Both the position numbers and the translations under genes were made by a program. A stretch of DNA of 5,426 bases, from NCBI GenBank assembly GCA_938045315.1, contig CALINM010000086.1, positions 1-5,426 of the forward strand, given 5' to 3'. Below are positions 1-5,426 of the stretch, piece after piece. The stretch comes from an uncultured bacterium (GTDB taxonomy: Bacteria; CALINM01). The notes beneath the pieces were generated by a model. The model was not told the origin of the DNA, made no database searches, and saw only the letters and a program-made list of their open reading frames with translations. The stretch's first letter is position 1; every line of letters begins with the position of its first letter.

Positions 1-501
1 GATTCTTATTGGTATGCCATTTATGTTAAGGCAAAGCATGAATTCATTGTTCGTGATAGGCTTTTAAGGTCAGGCATTGATGTCTTTCTTCCCGCTGTGG
101 AACGCCTGAGTAAATGGAAGGACAGAAAAAAAGTGATTCAATGCCCTCTTTTCCCTGGATATCTATTTGTAAATATTAAAAGGACTTATGATGAAATAAT
201 AACAGTGCTACGAACACCTGGGGTTGTAAGATTTCTCGGCTTTGAACCTAGGAATCCTGAGATAATTCCTGAGGAACAGATATATTCTCTAAAAAAACTT
301 ATTGAGAGTAGAGACCAATTAGACCCTTACCCTTACATAAAGGAGGGACAAATGGTCAGAGTTAAAAGAGGACCACTTAACGGAGCTAAAGGCATTCTTA
401 TAGAAAAAGAAGACAAACATATCTTTATTGTTTCTATCCACATACTCAGAAGGTCTATAGCTGTAAAGATAGATGCCTATGATGTAGAGGTATTGGTCTA
501 A
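1..501 (+). CDS. NusG-family transcription antiterminator (UpxY/RfaH-like paralog), 5' end missing
   Basis: The reading frame is open from base 1 to the TAA at 499-501, giving 166 residues. The GTG at 97 is only an internal codon. The NusG N-terminal (NGN) domain is already under way at the window edge (W4-Y-A-I-Y-V-K10), so probably only a few residues are missing. NGN landmarks are F51-P-G-Y-L-F-V57 and T72-P-G-V-V-R-F78. A linker rich in Pro and Ile follows, then a C-terminal KOW domain from about I113 to V166, including R123-G-P-L-N-G128. Family members bind elongating RNA polymerase through the NGN domain, and the KOW domain contacts Rho, NusE or ribosomes. Specialised paralogs such as UpxY, RfaH and LoaP promote transcription through long polysaccharide operons. 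Placement directly before sugar-nucleotide genes favours a paralog over housekeeping nusG, which normally lies by secE and rplK. Which subfamily it belongs to, and whether its KOW domain changes fold as in RfaH, cannot be read here. Confidence 0.9.
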   Translation, partial: DSYWYAIYVKAKHEFIVRDRLLRSGIDVFLPAVERLSKWKDRKKVIQCPLFPGYLFVNIKRTYDEIITVLRTPGVVRFLGFEPRNPEIIPEEQIYSLKKLIESRDQLDPYPYIKEGQMVRVKRGPLNGAKGILIEKEDKHIFIVSIHILRRSIAVKIDAYDVEVLV

Positions 502-537
502 AGAGAGATAAATTTTTTTATTGGAGGAGGTAAAGTA
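502..537 (+). promoter_or_regulatory. Short intergenic leader with strong ribosome binding site for the dehydrogenase
   Basis: This 36-nt gap holds an A/T-rich stretch with a run of seven T (513-519), then GGAGGAGG at 523-530. The SD ends 7 nt before the TTG at 538, an ideal spacing. The in-frame ATG at 550 would lie 19 nt from the SD, too far. The site therefore picks TTG as the start. No hairpin precedes the T run, so I do not read it as a terminator, and the two genes are likely co-transcribed. Confidence 0.8.
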
Positions 538-1881
538 TTGATTACAGATATGGTAAATCAAAATGGATATGATCTTAAAGAGGAATTGAAGGAAAAGATC
601 GTTCAAAGAAAAGCTGTAATTGGCATAATAGGTTTGGGATATGTAGGACTCCCATTGGTCATAGAATTTGCAAAGGCTGGTTTTAAAGTAAGGGGCTTTG
701 ACATTGATAAGAAGAAGATTCAGATTCTTCAGAATGGAGAATCTTACATAAAACACATAAAGTCTGAAATGATTAAAGATATCCTGCCAGGGTTTGAGCC
801 TACCTCAGATTTTTCAAGGCTTGGTAATGTGGATATAATTATTATCTGTGTACCTACCCCATTAACTCCACATAAAGAGCCAGACATGAAATATGTGTTT
901 AACACAGGAAAGGAAATATCTAGATATCTTAAGAAGGGGCAGCTTATAGTCCTTGAGTCCACTACCTATCCTGGCACAACAGACGAGGATTTAAGAGCTA
1001 TCCTGGAAGAGTCCGGGCTCAAGGCTGGTTGTGATTTTTTCTTAGCTTATTCCCCTGAAAGAGAAGATCCTGGTAATAAAGAATTCAGCACATCAAGGAT
1101 TCCCAAGGTTGTTGGAGGATTCACAACCTACTGTTTGGAAGTCGCCACAACCCTATACGATCAGATTGTGATCAAAACAATCCCTGTATCCTCTACAAAA
1201 GTGGCTGAGGCTGTTAAATTATTAGAAAATATTTACCGTGCAATTAACATTGCTTTGGTAAACGAACTAAAGATACTCTTTGGTAGAATGGGGATAGATA
1301 TCTGGGAAGTTATAGAAGCTGCACGGACAAAACCCTTTGGATTCCAAGCCTTCTATCCAGGACCCGGCCTTGGAGGACATTGCATTCCCATAGATCCCTT
1401 TTATCTCACATGGAAAGCTCGGGAATACGATTTTCATACAAGATTTATCGAACTTGCAGGCGAGATAAACGATTATATGCCTTATTATGTCGTAGAAAAA
1501 ACTGTAGAGGCACTAAACCACAGGGGTATGTCTATAAAAGGAGCAAAAATCTTGATACTTGGCATAGCATATAAAAAGGATGTGGATGATGCAAGGGAGT
1601 CGCCTGCCTTTAAAATAATGGAACTTCTTGAAAAGAAGGGAGCCGAAGTTGATTATAATGACCCTTATTTTCCTGAACTTCCACATACAAGAAAATATAA
1701 ATATCAGAAAAAATCTGTTGAGCTTCTTTCAGAGAATCTTAAAAGATTTGACTGCGTGATAGTAGTTACAGATCATAGCTTTTATGACCCAAATTTTATA
1801 GCAGAACATTCATCGCTGATTATTGACACCAGAAATTTAATAAAGAATAACAAATATATTGCAAAGGTAGTAAAGGCATAA
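538..1881 (+). CDS. wbpA: UDP-N-acetylglucosamine 6-dehydrogenase (WbpA type)
   Basis: This 447-residue protein belongs to the UDP-glucose/GDP-mannose dehydrogenase family. It should oxidise C6 of UDP-GlcNAc twice with NAD+ to give UDP-GlcNAcA in the cytoplasm. An N-terminal Rossmann fold carries G32-L-G-Y-V-G37 and the acidic D55/D57 after the second strand. The central domain carries the catalytic pair K227 and N231 (AEAVK-LLEN) and the nucleophile C282 in G-G-H-C-I-P-I-D-P. A C-terminal UDP-binding Rossmann domain begins near G-A-K-I-L-I-L-G. All key residues are present and the length is close to P. aeruginosa WbpA (about 436). About 20 polar residues precede the Rossmann fold. The TTG start is set by the SD at 523-530. 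Related enzymes act on UDP-ManNAc (WecC) or UDP-glucose (Ugd). The downstream wbpB, D, E and I type genes are the main reason for choosing UDP-GlcNAc, and sequence alone does not prove it. Confidence 0.88.
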   Translation: MITDMVNQNGYDLKEELKEKIVQRKAVIGIIGLGYVGLPLVIEFAKAGFKVRGFDIDKKKIQILQNGESYIKHIKSEMIKDILPGFEPTSDFSRLGNVDIIIICVPTPLTPHKEPDMKYVFNTGKEISRYLKKGQLIVLESTTYPGTTDEDLRAILEESGLKAGCDFFLAYSPEREDPGNKEFSTSRIPKVVGGFTTYCLEVATTLYDQIVIKTIPVSSTKVAEAVKLLENIYRAINIALVNELKILFGRMGIDIWEVIEAARTKPFGFQAFYPGPGLGGHCIPIDPFYLTWKAREYDFHTRFIELAGEINDYMPYYVVEKTVEALNHRGMSIKGAKILILGIAYKKDVDDARESPAFKIMELLEKKGAEVDYNDPYFPELPHTRKYKYQKKSVELLSENLKRFDCVIVVTDHSFYDPNFIAEHSSLIIDTRNLIKNNKYIAKVVKA

Positions 1882-1893
1882 ACTTTTAAAAGA

Positions 1894-1901
1894 GAGGTGA
1901 T
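1894..1901 (+). promoter_or_regulatory. Extended Shine-Dalgarno for the fusion gene
   Basis: GAGGTGAT matches eight consecutive bases of the extended anti-SD complement (AAGGAGGTGAT) and sits 8 nt before the ATG at 1910. An in-frame TGA at 1898-1900 lies inside this site, so no start further upstream is possible. This fixes the fusion protein's N-terminus. The 28-nt gap after the dehydrogenase stop contains nothing else I can name. Confidence 0.75.
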
Positions 1902-1909
1902 TAAATAAT

Positions 1910-3484
1910 ATGCAAGATAAATTTATTGCCCAGGTTGGTTTAGGTTATTGGGGAAAGAATATCTTTAGGAATCTTTATGAGCTTAATATCCTTCGTGTAG
2001 CATGCGACCTAAACTTAAAACTTCTTAATCAATACAAAGCTAAATTTCCAAATATAAATTTTACCTCGGACTTTAAAGAAGTTCTTAAAAACCCTGAAAT
2101 CAAGGCTGTAGTAATTTCAACTCCTGCTCAGTTACATTATGAAATGGCAAAAGAAGCCCTCCTTGCAGGAAAGGATGTATTTGTAGAAAAACCACTTGCC
2201 CTGAGTGCCAAAGAGGGTGAAGAGCTTGTTAAATTGGCAGAGGAAAAAGATAAAGTGCTTATGGTGGGGCACATCCTTCAATATCACCCAGCGGTAGAGA
2301 AGCTTAAGGAATTGATTTTAAATGGTAGCCTTGGAAAGATTCAATACATCTACTCCAATAGACTTAATATCGGAAAGTTGAGGACAGAAGAGAATGTTCT
2401 CTGGAGTTTTGCACCCCATGATATTTCTTTGATACTCATGCTTGTTGGGGAAGAACCGAAAGGAGTATATGCTTGGGGTGGAGATTATGTTAATAAAGGA
2501 ATTTATGACACTACAATCACCATACTAGAATTTTCCAATGATGTAAAGGCACATATATTTGTAAGCTGGTTACATCCTTTTAAGGAACAAAAACTTGTCA
2601 TAATAGGAACTCAGGCTATGGTAGTATTTGATGATACAACTAAAGAAAAGCTATTTCTTTATCCTCATAAAATCAATTGGAGAGAAGGCAAAATTCCTGT
2701 TGCAAATAAAGCAGAATATCAGGTTATCCCTATAGAAGATAGAGAACCTTTAAAAGTTGAGCTTATGCATTTTTTAGAATGTGTCCTTAAAAGGAAAAAG
2801 CCACTAACAGATGGACGAGAGGGATTGAAAGTTCTTCGAATTCTGGAACAAGCTCAGAAGCTTCTATTAAATTCCCCCTTCGCCCGAATATTTCCCTTAG
2901 AAGACAAAAAATATTTTGTTCACGAATCTGCTTTTATAGATGAGAATGTACAGATAAATGAAGGTACCAAAATTTGGCATTTTACACATATTTTAAAAGG
3001 TACAAAAATTGGCAAAGACTGCGTAATTGGACAGAATTGCATGATAGGACCTGATGTGACAGTGGGTAATAGGTGTAAAATTCAAAACAATGTGTCAATA
3101 TATAAAGGTGTGACTTTAGAAGACGATGTTTTTTGTGGTCCCTCTTGTGTTTTTACTAATGTATATAATCCAAGGGCATTTATAGAAAGGAAGCATGAGT
3201 TCTTACCAACCCTTGTTAAAAGAGGGGCAACAATTGGAGCAAATGCCACGATTGTTTGTGGTATTACGATTGGCAGGTATGCTATGGTAGGAGCAGGGGC
3301 AGTGGTAAAGAAGGATGTTCCAGATTATGCAATAGTAGCTGGAGTTCCTGCCAGACAGATTGGTTGGGCATGCAAATGTGGGGTGACTTTAAAATTTAAT
3401 AAAAATCATGCTTTTTGTAAAAACTGCCACAACGAATACGAATTAAAAGATAATACTATCATTGTTATCAAGGAGAATAATTAG
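1910..3484 (+). CDS. wbpB-wbpD: Bifunctional UDP-GlcNAcA 3-dehydrogenase / UDP-GlcNAc(3NH2)A N-acetyltransferase (WbpB-WbpD fusion)
   Basis: This 524-residue protein has two catalytic parts. Residues 1-330 are a Gfo/Idh/MocA oxidoreductase like WbpB/WlbA. It has the NAD-binding G10-L-G-Y-W-G15, the E93-K94-P95 motif with its catalytic-type lysine, and H170 in A-P-H-D, where WlbA enzymes have an active-site His. This part should oxidise C3 of UDP-GlcNAcA to the 3-keto sugar. Residues about 335-485 are a left-handed beta-helix of hexapeptide repeats like WbpD/WlbB, starting Y335-F-V-H-E-S-A-F-I. This part should acetylate the 3-amino group using acetyl-CoA. The tail carries C488-x-C490 and C503-x-x-C506, a likely zinc ribbon. 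In P. aeruginosa the two activities are separate proteins of about 316 and 191 residues, whose sum is close to 524. There is no stop, SD or Met at the boundary: in-frame Met is absent between M286 and M378. The fusion therefore looks genuine. The aminotransferase that must act between the two steps follows directly. Confidence 0.9.
   Translation: MQDKFIAQVGLGYWGKNIFRNLYELNILRVACDLNLKLLNQYKAKFPNINFTSDFKEVLKNPEIKAVVISTPAQLHYEMAKEALLAGKDVFVEKPLALSAKEGEELVKLAEEKDKVLMVGHILQYHPAVEKLKELILNGSLGKIQYIYSNRLNIGKLRTEENVLWSFAPHDISLILMLVGEEPKGVYAWGGDYVNKGIYDTTITILEFSNDVKAHIFVSWLHPFKEQKLVIIGTQAMVVFDDTTKEKLFLYPHKINWREGKIPVANKAEYQVIPIEDREPLKVELMHFLECVLKRKKPLTDGREGLKVLRILEQAQKLLLNSPFARIFPLEDKKYFVHESAFIDENVQINEGTKIWHFTHILKGTKIGKDCVIGQNCMIGPDVTVGNRCKIQNNVSIYKGVTLEDDVFCGPSCVFTNVYNPRAFIERKHEFLPTLVKRGATIGANATIVCGITIGRYAMVGAGAVVKKDVPDYAIVAGVPARQIGWACKCGVTLKFNKNHAFCKNCHNEYELKDNTIIVIKENN
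2912..3364 (+). other. Left-handed beta-helix acetyltransferase domain within the fusion
   Basis: Residues about 335-485 of the fusion protein show repeated I/V-G-x-x-hexad turns, for example [12 protein letters not shown] and I-G-A-N-A-T. There is also a WHFTHI segment and a loop (N-V-Y-N-P-R-A-F) that is typical of the WbpD/WlbB/WxcM N-terminal group. The end, [13 protein letters not shown], is the usual acetyl-CoA-side close of hexapeptide acyltransferases. Members form trimers with active sites between subunits. Family membership is clear. The exact acceptor (3-amino of UDP-GlcNAc3NH2A) is inferred from the neighbouring genes. Confidence 0.85.
3371..3427 (+). other. Four-cysteine zinc-ribbon-like tail of the fusion protein
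   Basis: Just after the hexapeptide domain lie C488-K-C490 and C503-K-N-C506, 12 residues apart, followed by a short polar end. Two close cysteine pairs with a Lys/Asn-rich knuckle between them fit a rubredoxin/zinc-ribbon metal site. P. aeruginosa WbpD, as I recall it, lacks such a tail, though I believe some other WbpD-like proteins have one. A role in stability or contact with a partner enzyme is inference. Confidence 0.55.
3470..3475 (+). promoter_or_regulatory. Shine-Dalgarno for the aminotransferase, inside the fusion gene's 3' end
   Basis: AAGGAG lies 9 nt before the ATG at 3485 and within the last codons of the upstream gene. The upstream stop TAG (3482-3484) directly abuts this ATG, so the intergenic distance is zero and ribosomes can re-initiate. 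The arrangement suggests coupled translation of the fusion enzyme and the aminotransferase. Confidence 0.7.
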
Positions 3485-4630
3485 ATGGCCAAAATACCCA
3501 TGCTTGATTTATATGCTGAATATTTGTACATGAAAGAGGAGATTGATTCTGCTATTAGAAGATGCTTAGAGCATCAAAAATGGATCCTTGGCCCAGAAGT
3601 GAAAGAATTAGAGAATAAAATAGCTGATTATATGGAGGTAAAGCATTGTATTGGTTGCTCCTCTGGCACAGATGCTCTTGTTCTTGCCTTAAGGGCTTTA
3701 GCTATAAGAACTAAAGGGAAAGAATATTTTGATAGAGAAGATGAGATTATAACAACTCCCTTCACTTTCACGGCAACAGGGGATGCTATTTTAAGGGCAG
3801 GAGCAACTCCTGTTTTCGTAGACATAGATCCAGAAACTTTTAATATTGATCCTGCTAAAATAATGGGATATTTAAAAAGGAATTCTGGTAGAGTTATAGG
3901 AATTATTCCTGTTCATCTATATGGGCAGGCTTGTGAAATGAATGAAATTATAAGAATTGCCAATGAATATGACCTCTTCATAGTGGAAGATGTAGCCCAG
4001 GCATTTGGAGGCAAGTGGCTTGATAGAAAGCTTGGCTCAATAGGAGTAGTGGGGTGCTTTAGTTTTTTTCCTTCTAAAAATCTTGGAGGTTTTGGTGATG
4101 GCGGAATGGTAGCAACAAATGATGATCAAATTGCAGAGCTTGTACGGATGCTTATAAAACACGGGGGAAAAGACAAATACAATGTTGAACATATTGGCTA
4201 TAACGCCCGTCTTGATACTCTGCAAGCAGCCATTATATTGGTAAAATTTAAATATGTGGATAGATTCAATGAATTAAGGAGAGGAATAGCAGAGGCTTAC
4301 AACAAGGGGCTTTCGGGATTCGAAGGCATAGTTTTGCCTAAGGTATACGAAAAGGCTTATCATGTTTACCATCAATATACAATTAGGTTGAGAGACAACA
4401 GAAGAGCTGAATTGCAGGAGAGATTAAGAGAAGTAGGAATTCAAAGTATGGTATATTATCCCTATCCTTTGCATAAAATGAGGGTATTTGAGGGAAGGTG
4501 CAAGGTATTTGAAAATCTAAAAGAGGCGGAAAAGGCTTCAAAAGAGGTCCTCAGCCTTCCCATAGAGCCTCTTATGAAGGAAGAAGAAGTTTACAGGGTA
4601 GTTGATGCAATAAGGGAGTTTTATAAATGA
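3485..4630 (+). CDS. wbpE: PLP-dependent UDP-3-keto-GlcNAcA aminotransferase (WbpE/WlbC type, DegT/DnrJ/EryC1/StrS family)
   Basis: This 381-residue cytoplasmic enzyme should transfer an amino group from glutamate to the C3 ketone of UDP-3-keto-GlcNAcA, giving UDP-GlcNAc(3NH2)A. Fold-type I PLP features are all visible: the phosphate-binding S-S-G-T-D-A-L near residue 60, the T-T-P-F-T-F-T-A-T segment, the V-E-D-V-A-Q-A acidic motif, and the Schiff-base lysine K198 in F-F-P-S-K-N-L-G-G. The N-A-R-L-D-T-L-Q-A-A segment is also typical. It is about 20 residues longer than P. aeruginosa WbpE (359), partly through a charged insert at about residues 75-85. The start is the ATG abutting the previous stop, supported by AAGGAG upstream. 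The gene sits directly after the enzyme that makes its substrate and uses its product, and overlaps the epimerase gene by 4 nt. Related family members aminate C4 or other keto sugars, so C3 specificity rests on context. Confidence 0.9.
   Translation: MAKIPMLDLYAEYLYMKEEIDSAIRRCLEHQKWILGPEVKELENKIADYMEVKHCIGCSSGTDALVLALRALAIRTKGKEYFDREDEIITTPFTFTATGDAILRAGATPVFVDIDPETFNIDPAKIMGYLKRNSGRVIGIIPVHLYGQACEMNEIIRIANEYDLFIVEDVAQAFGGKWLDRKLGSIGVVGCFSFFPSKNLGGFGDGGMVATNDDQIAELVRMLIKHGGKDKYNVEHIGYNARLDTLQAAIILVKFKYVDRFNELRRGIAEAYNKGLSGFEGIVLPKVYEKAYHVYHQYTIRLRDNRRAELQERLREVGIQSMVYYPYPLHKMRVFEGRCKVFENLKEAEKASKEVLSLPIEPLMKEEEVYRVVDAIREFYK
4614..4630 (+). promoter_or_regulatory. Ribosome binding site and ATGA start/stop overlap for the epimerase
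   Basis: GGGAG at 4614-4618 lies 8 nt before the ATG at 4627. That ATG shares bases with the aminotransferase stop TGA (4628-4630), forming ATGA. This is the classic arrangement for translational coupling and fixes the epimerase start. Confidence 0.75.
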
Positions 4631-5426
4631 AAATAGTAAGTATAGTTGGTGCAAGACCGCAGTTTATAAAACTTATGCCTATAGTTAGGGCAGTTGAAAA
4701 ATTTAATATAGAGAGAAACTTTGGAATTCAACATATTATCACTCACACGGGTCAACATTATGACTACTTAATGAATAAAGTATTTTTTGATGAGCTTGGA
4801 CTTCCAAAACCCAATTATAATCTGGAAGTTGGCTCTGGCACCCACGGCTATCAGACAGGAGAAATGATAAAAAGAATTGAAGAGGTCTTATTAAAAGAAA
4901 AACCAGATATTGGTTTAGTCTATGGAGACACGAATTCAACCCTTGCTGGTGCTTTAGCAGCAGTAAAACTTCATATACCCGTTGCTCATATTGAAGCAGG
5001 ATTAAGGAGTTTTAACAAGCGTATGCCAGAGGAGATAAATAGAGTCTTAACAGATCATATCTCAGATTACCTTTTTTGTCCTACTGAAACCGCCCTGAAA
5101 AATCTTGAAAGAGAAGGGATAACTAAAGGAGTTTATTTTGTAGGAGATGTAATGTATGATGCAGTGCTTATGAGCTTGGAGATAGCTGAAAGAAAAAAGA
5201 TAGACATTCTCGAAAACCTAAACTTAAAGCCAAAAGAATATGCCCTTGCCACAGTTCATAGAGCAGAAAACACAGATGTCCCTGAAAGATTATTTTCCAT
5301 CTTTTCCGCTTTAAAAGAAATTGCAAGTAACGGTTTACCAGTAGCAGTTACCCTTCATCCAAGAACAAGAAATGCTTTAGATACTTTATCGTTCTTTAAA
5401 AATACATTACCACAGGGTCTTCGCAT
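4627..5426 (+). CDS. wbpI: Non-hydrolysing UDP-sugar 2-epimerase (WbpI/WlbD type), 3' end missing
   Basis: The frame stays open from ATG 4627 to the window end, giving 266 residues plus two bases. Family members run to about 355, so roughly 90 residues are lost. The protein belongs to the UDP-GlcNAc 2-epimerase superfamily (GT-B fold, cytoplasmic). Visible motifs are V7-G-A-R-P-Q-F-I-K15, T41-G-Q-H-Y-D46, G100-D-T-N-S104, H121-I-E-A-G-L-R127, P134-E-E-I-N-R139, V210-H-R-A-E-N215 and H244-P-R-T247. These cover the acidic residues (D101, E123, E136) and the His (H211) that correspond to catalytic or UDP-binding positions in the family. The short S128-F-N-K-R-M-P134 loop differs from the longer loop of WecB, as I recall it, and fits the WbpI group. 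In this operon the predicted reaction is inversion of C2 of UDP-2,3-diacetamido-glucuronate to the D-manno form. A plain UDP-GlcNAc 2-epimerase is the main alternative. Confidence 0.87.
   Translation, partial: MKIVSIVGARPQFIKLMPIVRAVEKFNIERNFGIQHIITHTGQHYDYLMNKVFFDELGLPKPNYNLEVGSGTHGYQTGEMIKRIEEVLLKEKPDIGLVYGDTNSTLAGALAAVKLHIPVAHIEAGLRSFNKRMPEEINRVLTDHISDYLFCPTETALKNLEREGITKGVYFVGDVMYDAVLMSLEIAERKKIDILENLNLKPKEYALATVHRAENTDVPERLFSIFSALKEIASNGLPVAVTLHPRTRNALDTLSFFKNTLPQGLR

Noticed and set aside
511-520. Run of T after the NusG gene as a terminator
   Set aside because: No inverted repeat precedes it, and a strong SD and gene follow within 20 nt.
538-575. Promoter-like TTGATT and TATGGT/TATGAT hexamers
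   Set aside because: They lie inside the start of a coding region in A/T-rich DNA and no pair has convincing spacing and match. Co-transcription from upstream is the simpler reading.
319-756. 145-residue open frame on the - strand
   Set aside because: It runs antisense across the end of the NusG gene and the start of the dehydrogenase, both of which have clear family motifs. Its translation is Ser/Tyr/Phe/Leu-rich low-complexity and shows no recognisable domain.
744-962. 72-residue - strand frame
   Set aside because: It lies wholly inside the dehydrogenase gene, with no SD or recognisable motif, so it is a shadow.
1380-1574. 64-residue + strand frame in another phase
   Set aside because: It overlaps the catalytic-Cys region of the dehydrogenase in another frame and has no family resemblance.
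2990-3300. Repeated short DNA words such as ACAAAAATTGG, ACAATTGG and ACGATTGG
   Set aside because: They come from the hexapeptide protein repeat (I-G-x-x) and are not a DNA repeat or array.
3628-4225. Two - strand frames of 62-65 residues within the aminotransferase
   Set aside because: Both are antisense to strongly conserved PLP-enzyme segments and have no independent signals.
4739-4939. 66-residue - strand frame
   Set aside because: It is antisense to the conserved epimerase motifs between TGQHYD and GDTNS.

Overview
The window is one strand of a tightly packed polysaccharide (O-antigen, capsule or S-layer glycan) operon from an A+T-rich bacterium. All five genes read on the + strand with almost no space between them. 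The sequence does not fix the taxon. Lines counted by eye run from about 50 to 70 % A+T, arginine is mostly AGA/AGG, and the Shine-Dalgarno (SD) sites are strong. The proteins are rich in Lys, Glu and Ile, as in low-GC, possibly thermophilic bacteria, but that is only a lean.

Layout: 1-501 is the nearly complete 3' part of a NusG-family transcription factor of the specialised kind found at the head of surface-polysaccharide operons. 538-1881 is a UDP-GlcNAc 6-dehydrogenase (WbpA type) starting at TTG. 1910-3484 is one 524-residue protein that joins a WbpB/WlbA-type 3-dehydrogenase to a WbpD/WlbB-type acetyltransferase and ends in a four-cysteine, zinc-ribbon-like tail. 3485-4630 is a PLP aminotransferase (WbpE/WlbC type). 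4627-5426 is the first 266 residues of a non-hydrolysing UDP-sugar 2-epimerase (WbpI/WlbD type), cut by the window end. The junctions are 36 nt, 28 nt, 0 nt (TAG directly followed by ATG) and a 4-nt ATGA overlap.

Together the four enzyme genes cover every step of the route known from Pseudomonas aeruginosa O5 and Bordetella: UDP-GlcNAc -> UDP-GlcNAcA (6-oxidation) -> 3-keto sugar -> 3-amino sugar -> 3-acetamido sugar -> C2 epimer, UDP-2,3-diacetamido-2,3-dideoxy-D-mannuronic acid. After the dehydrogenase the activities follow the Bordetella wlbA-B-C-D order, with A and B fused. The NusG paralog probably helps RNA polymerase read through the long operon. Its usual nucleic-acid target would lie upstream, outside the window.

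I see no mobile element, CRISPR array, RNA gene or credible terminator. No gene-free stretch exceeds 36 bases. The system is a recognisable pathway rather than a wholly new one; the unusual parts are the B-D fusion, its cysteine tail, and a possible internal start in the NusG paralog.
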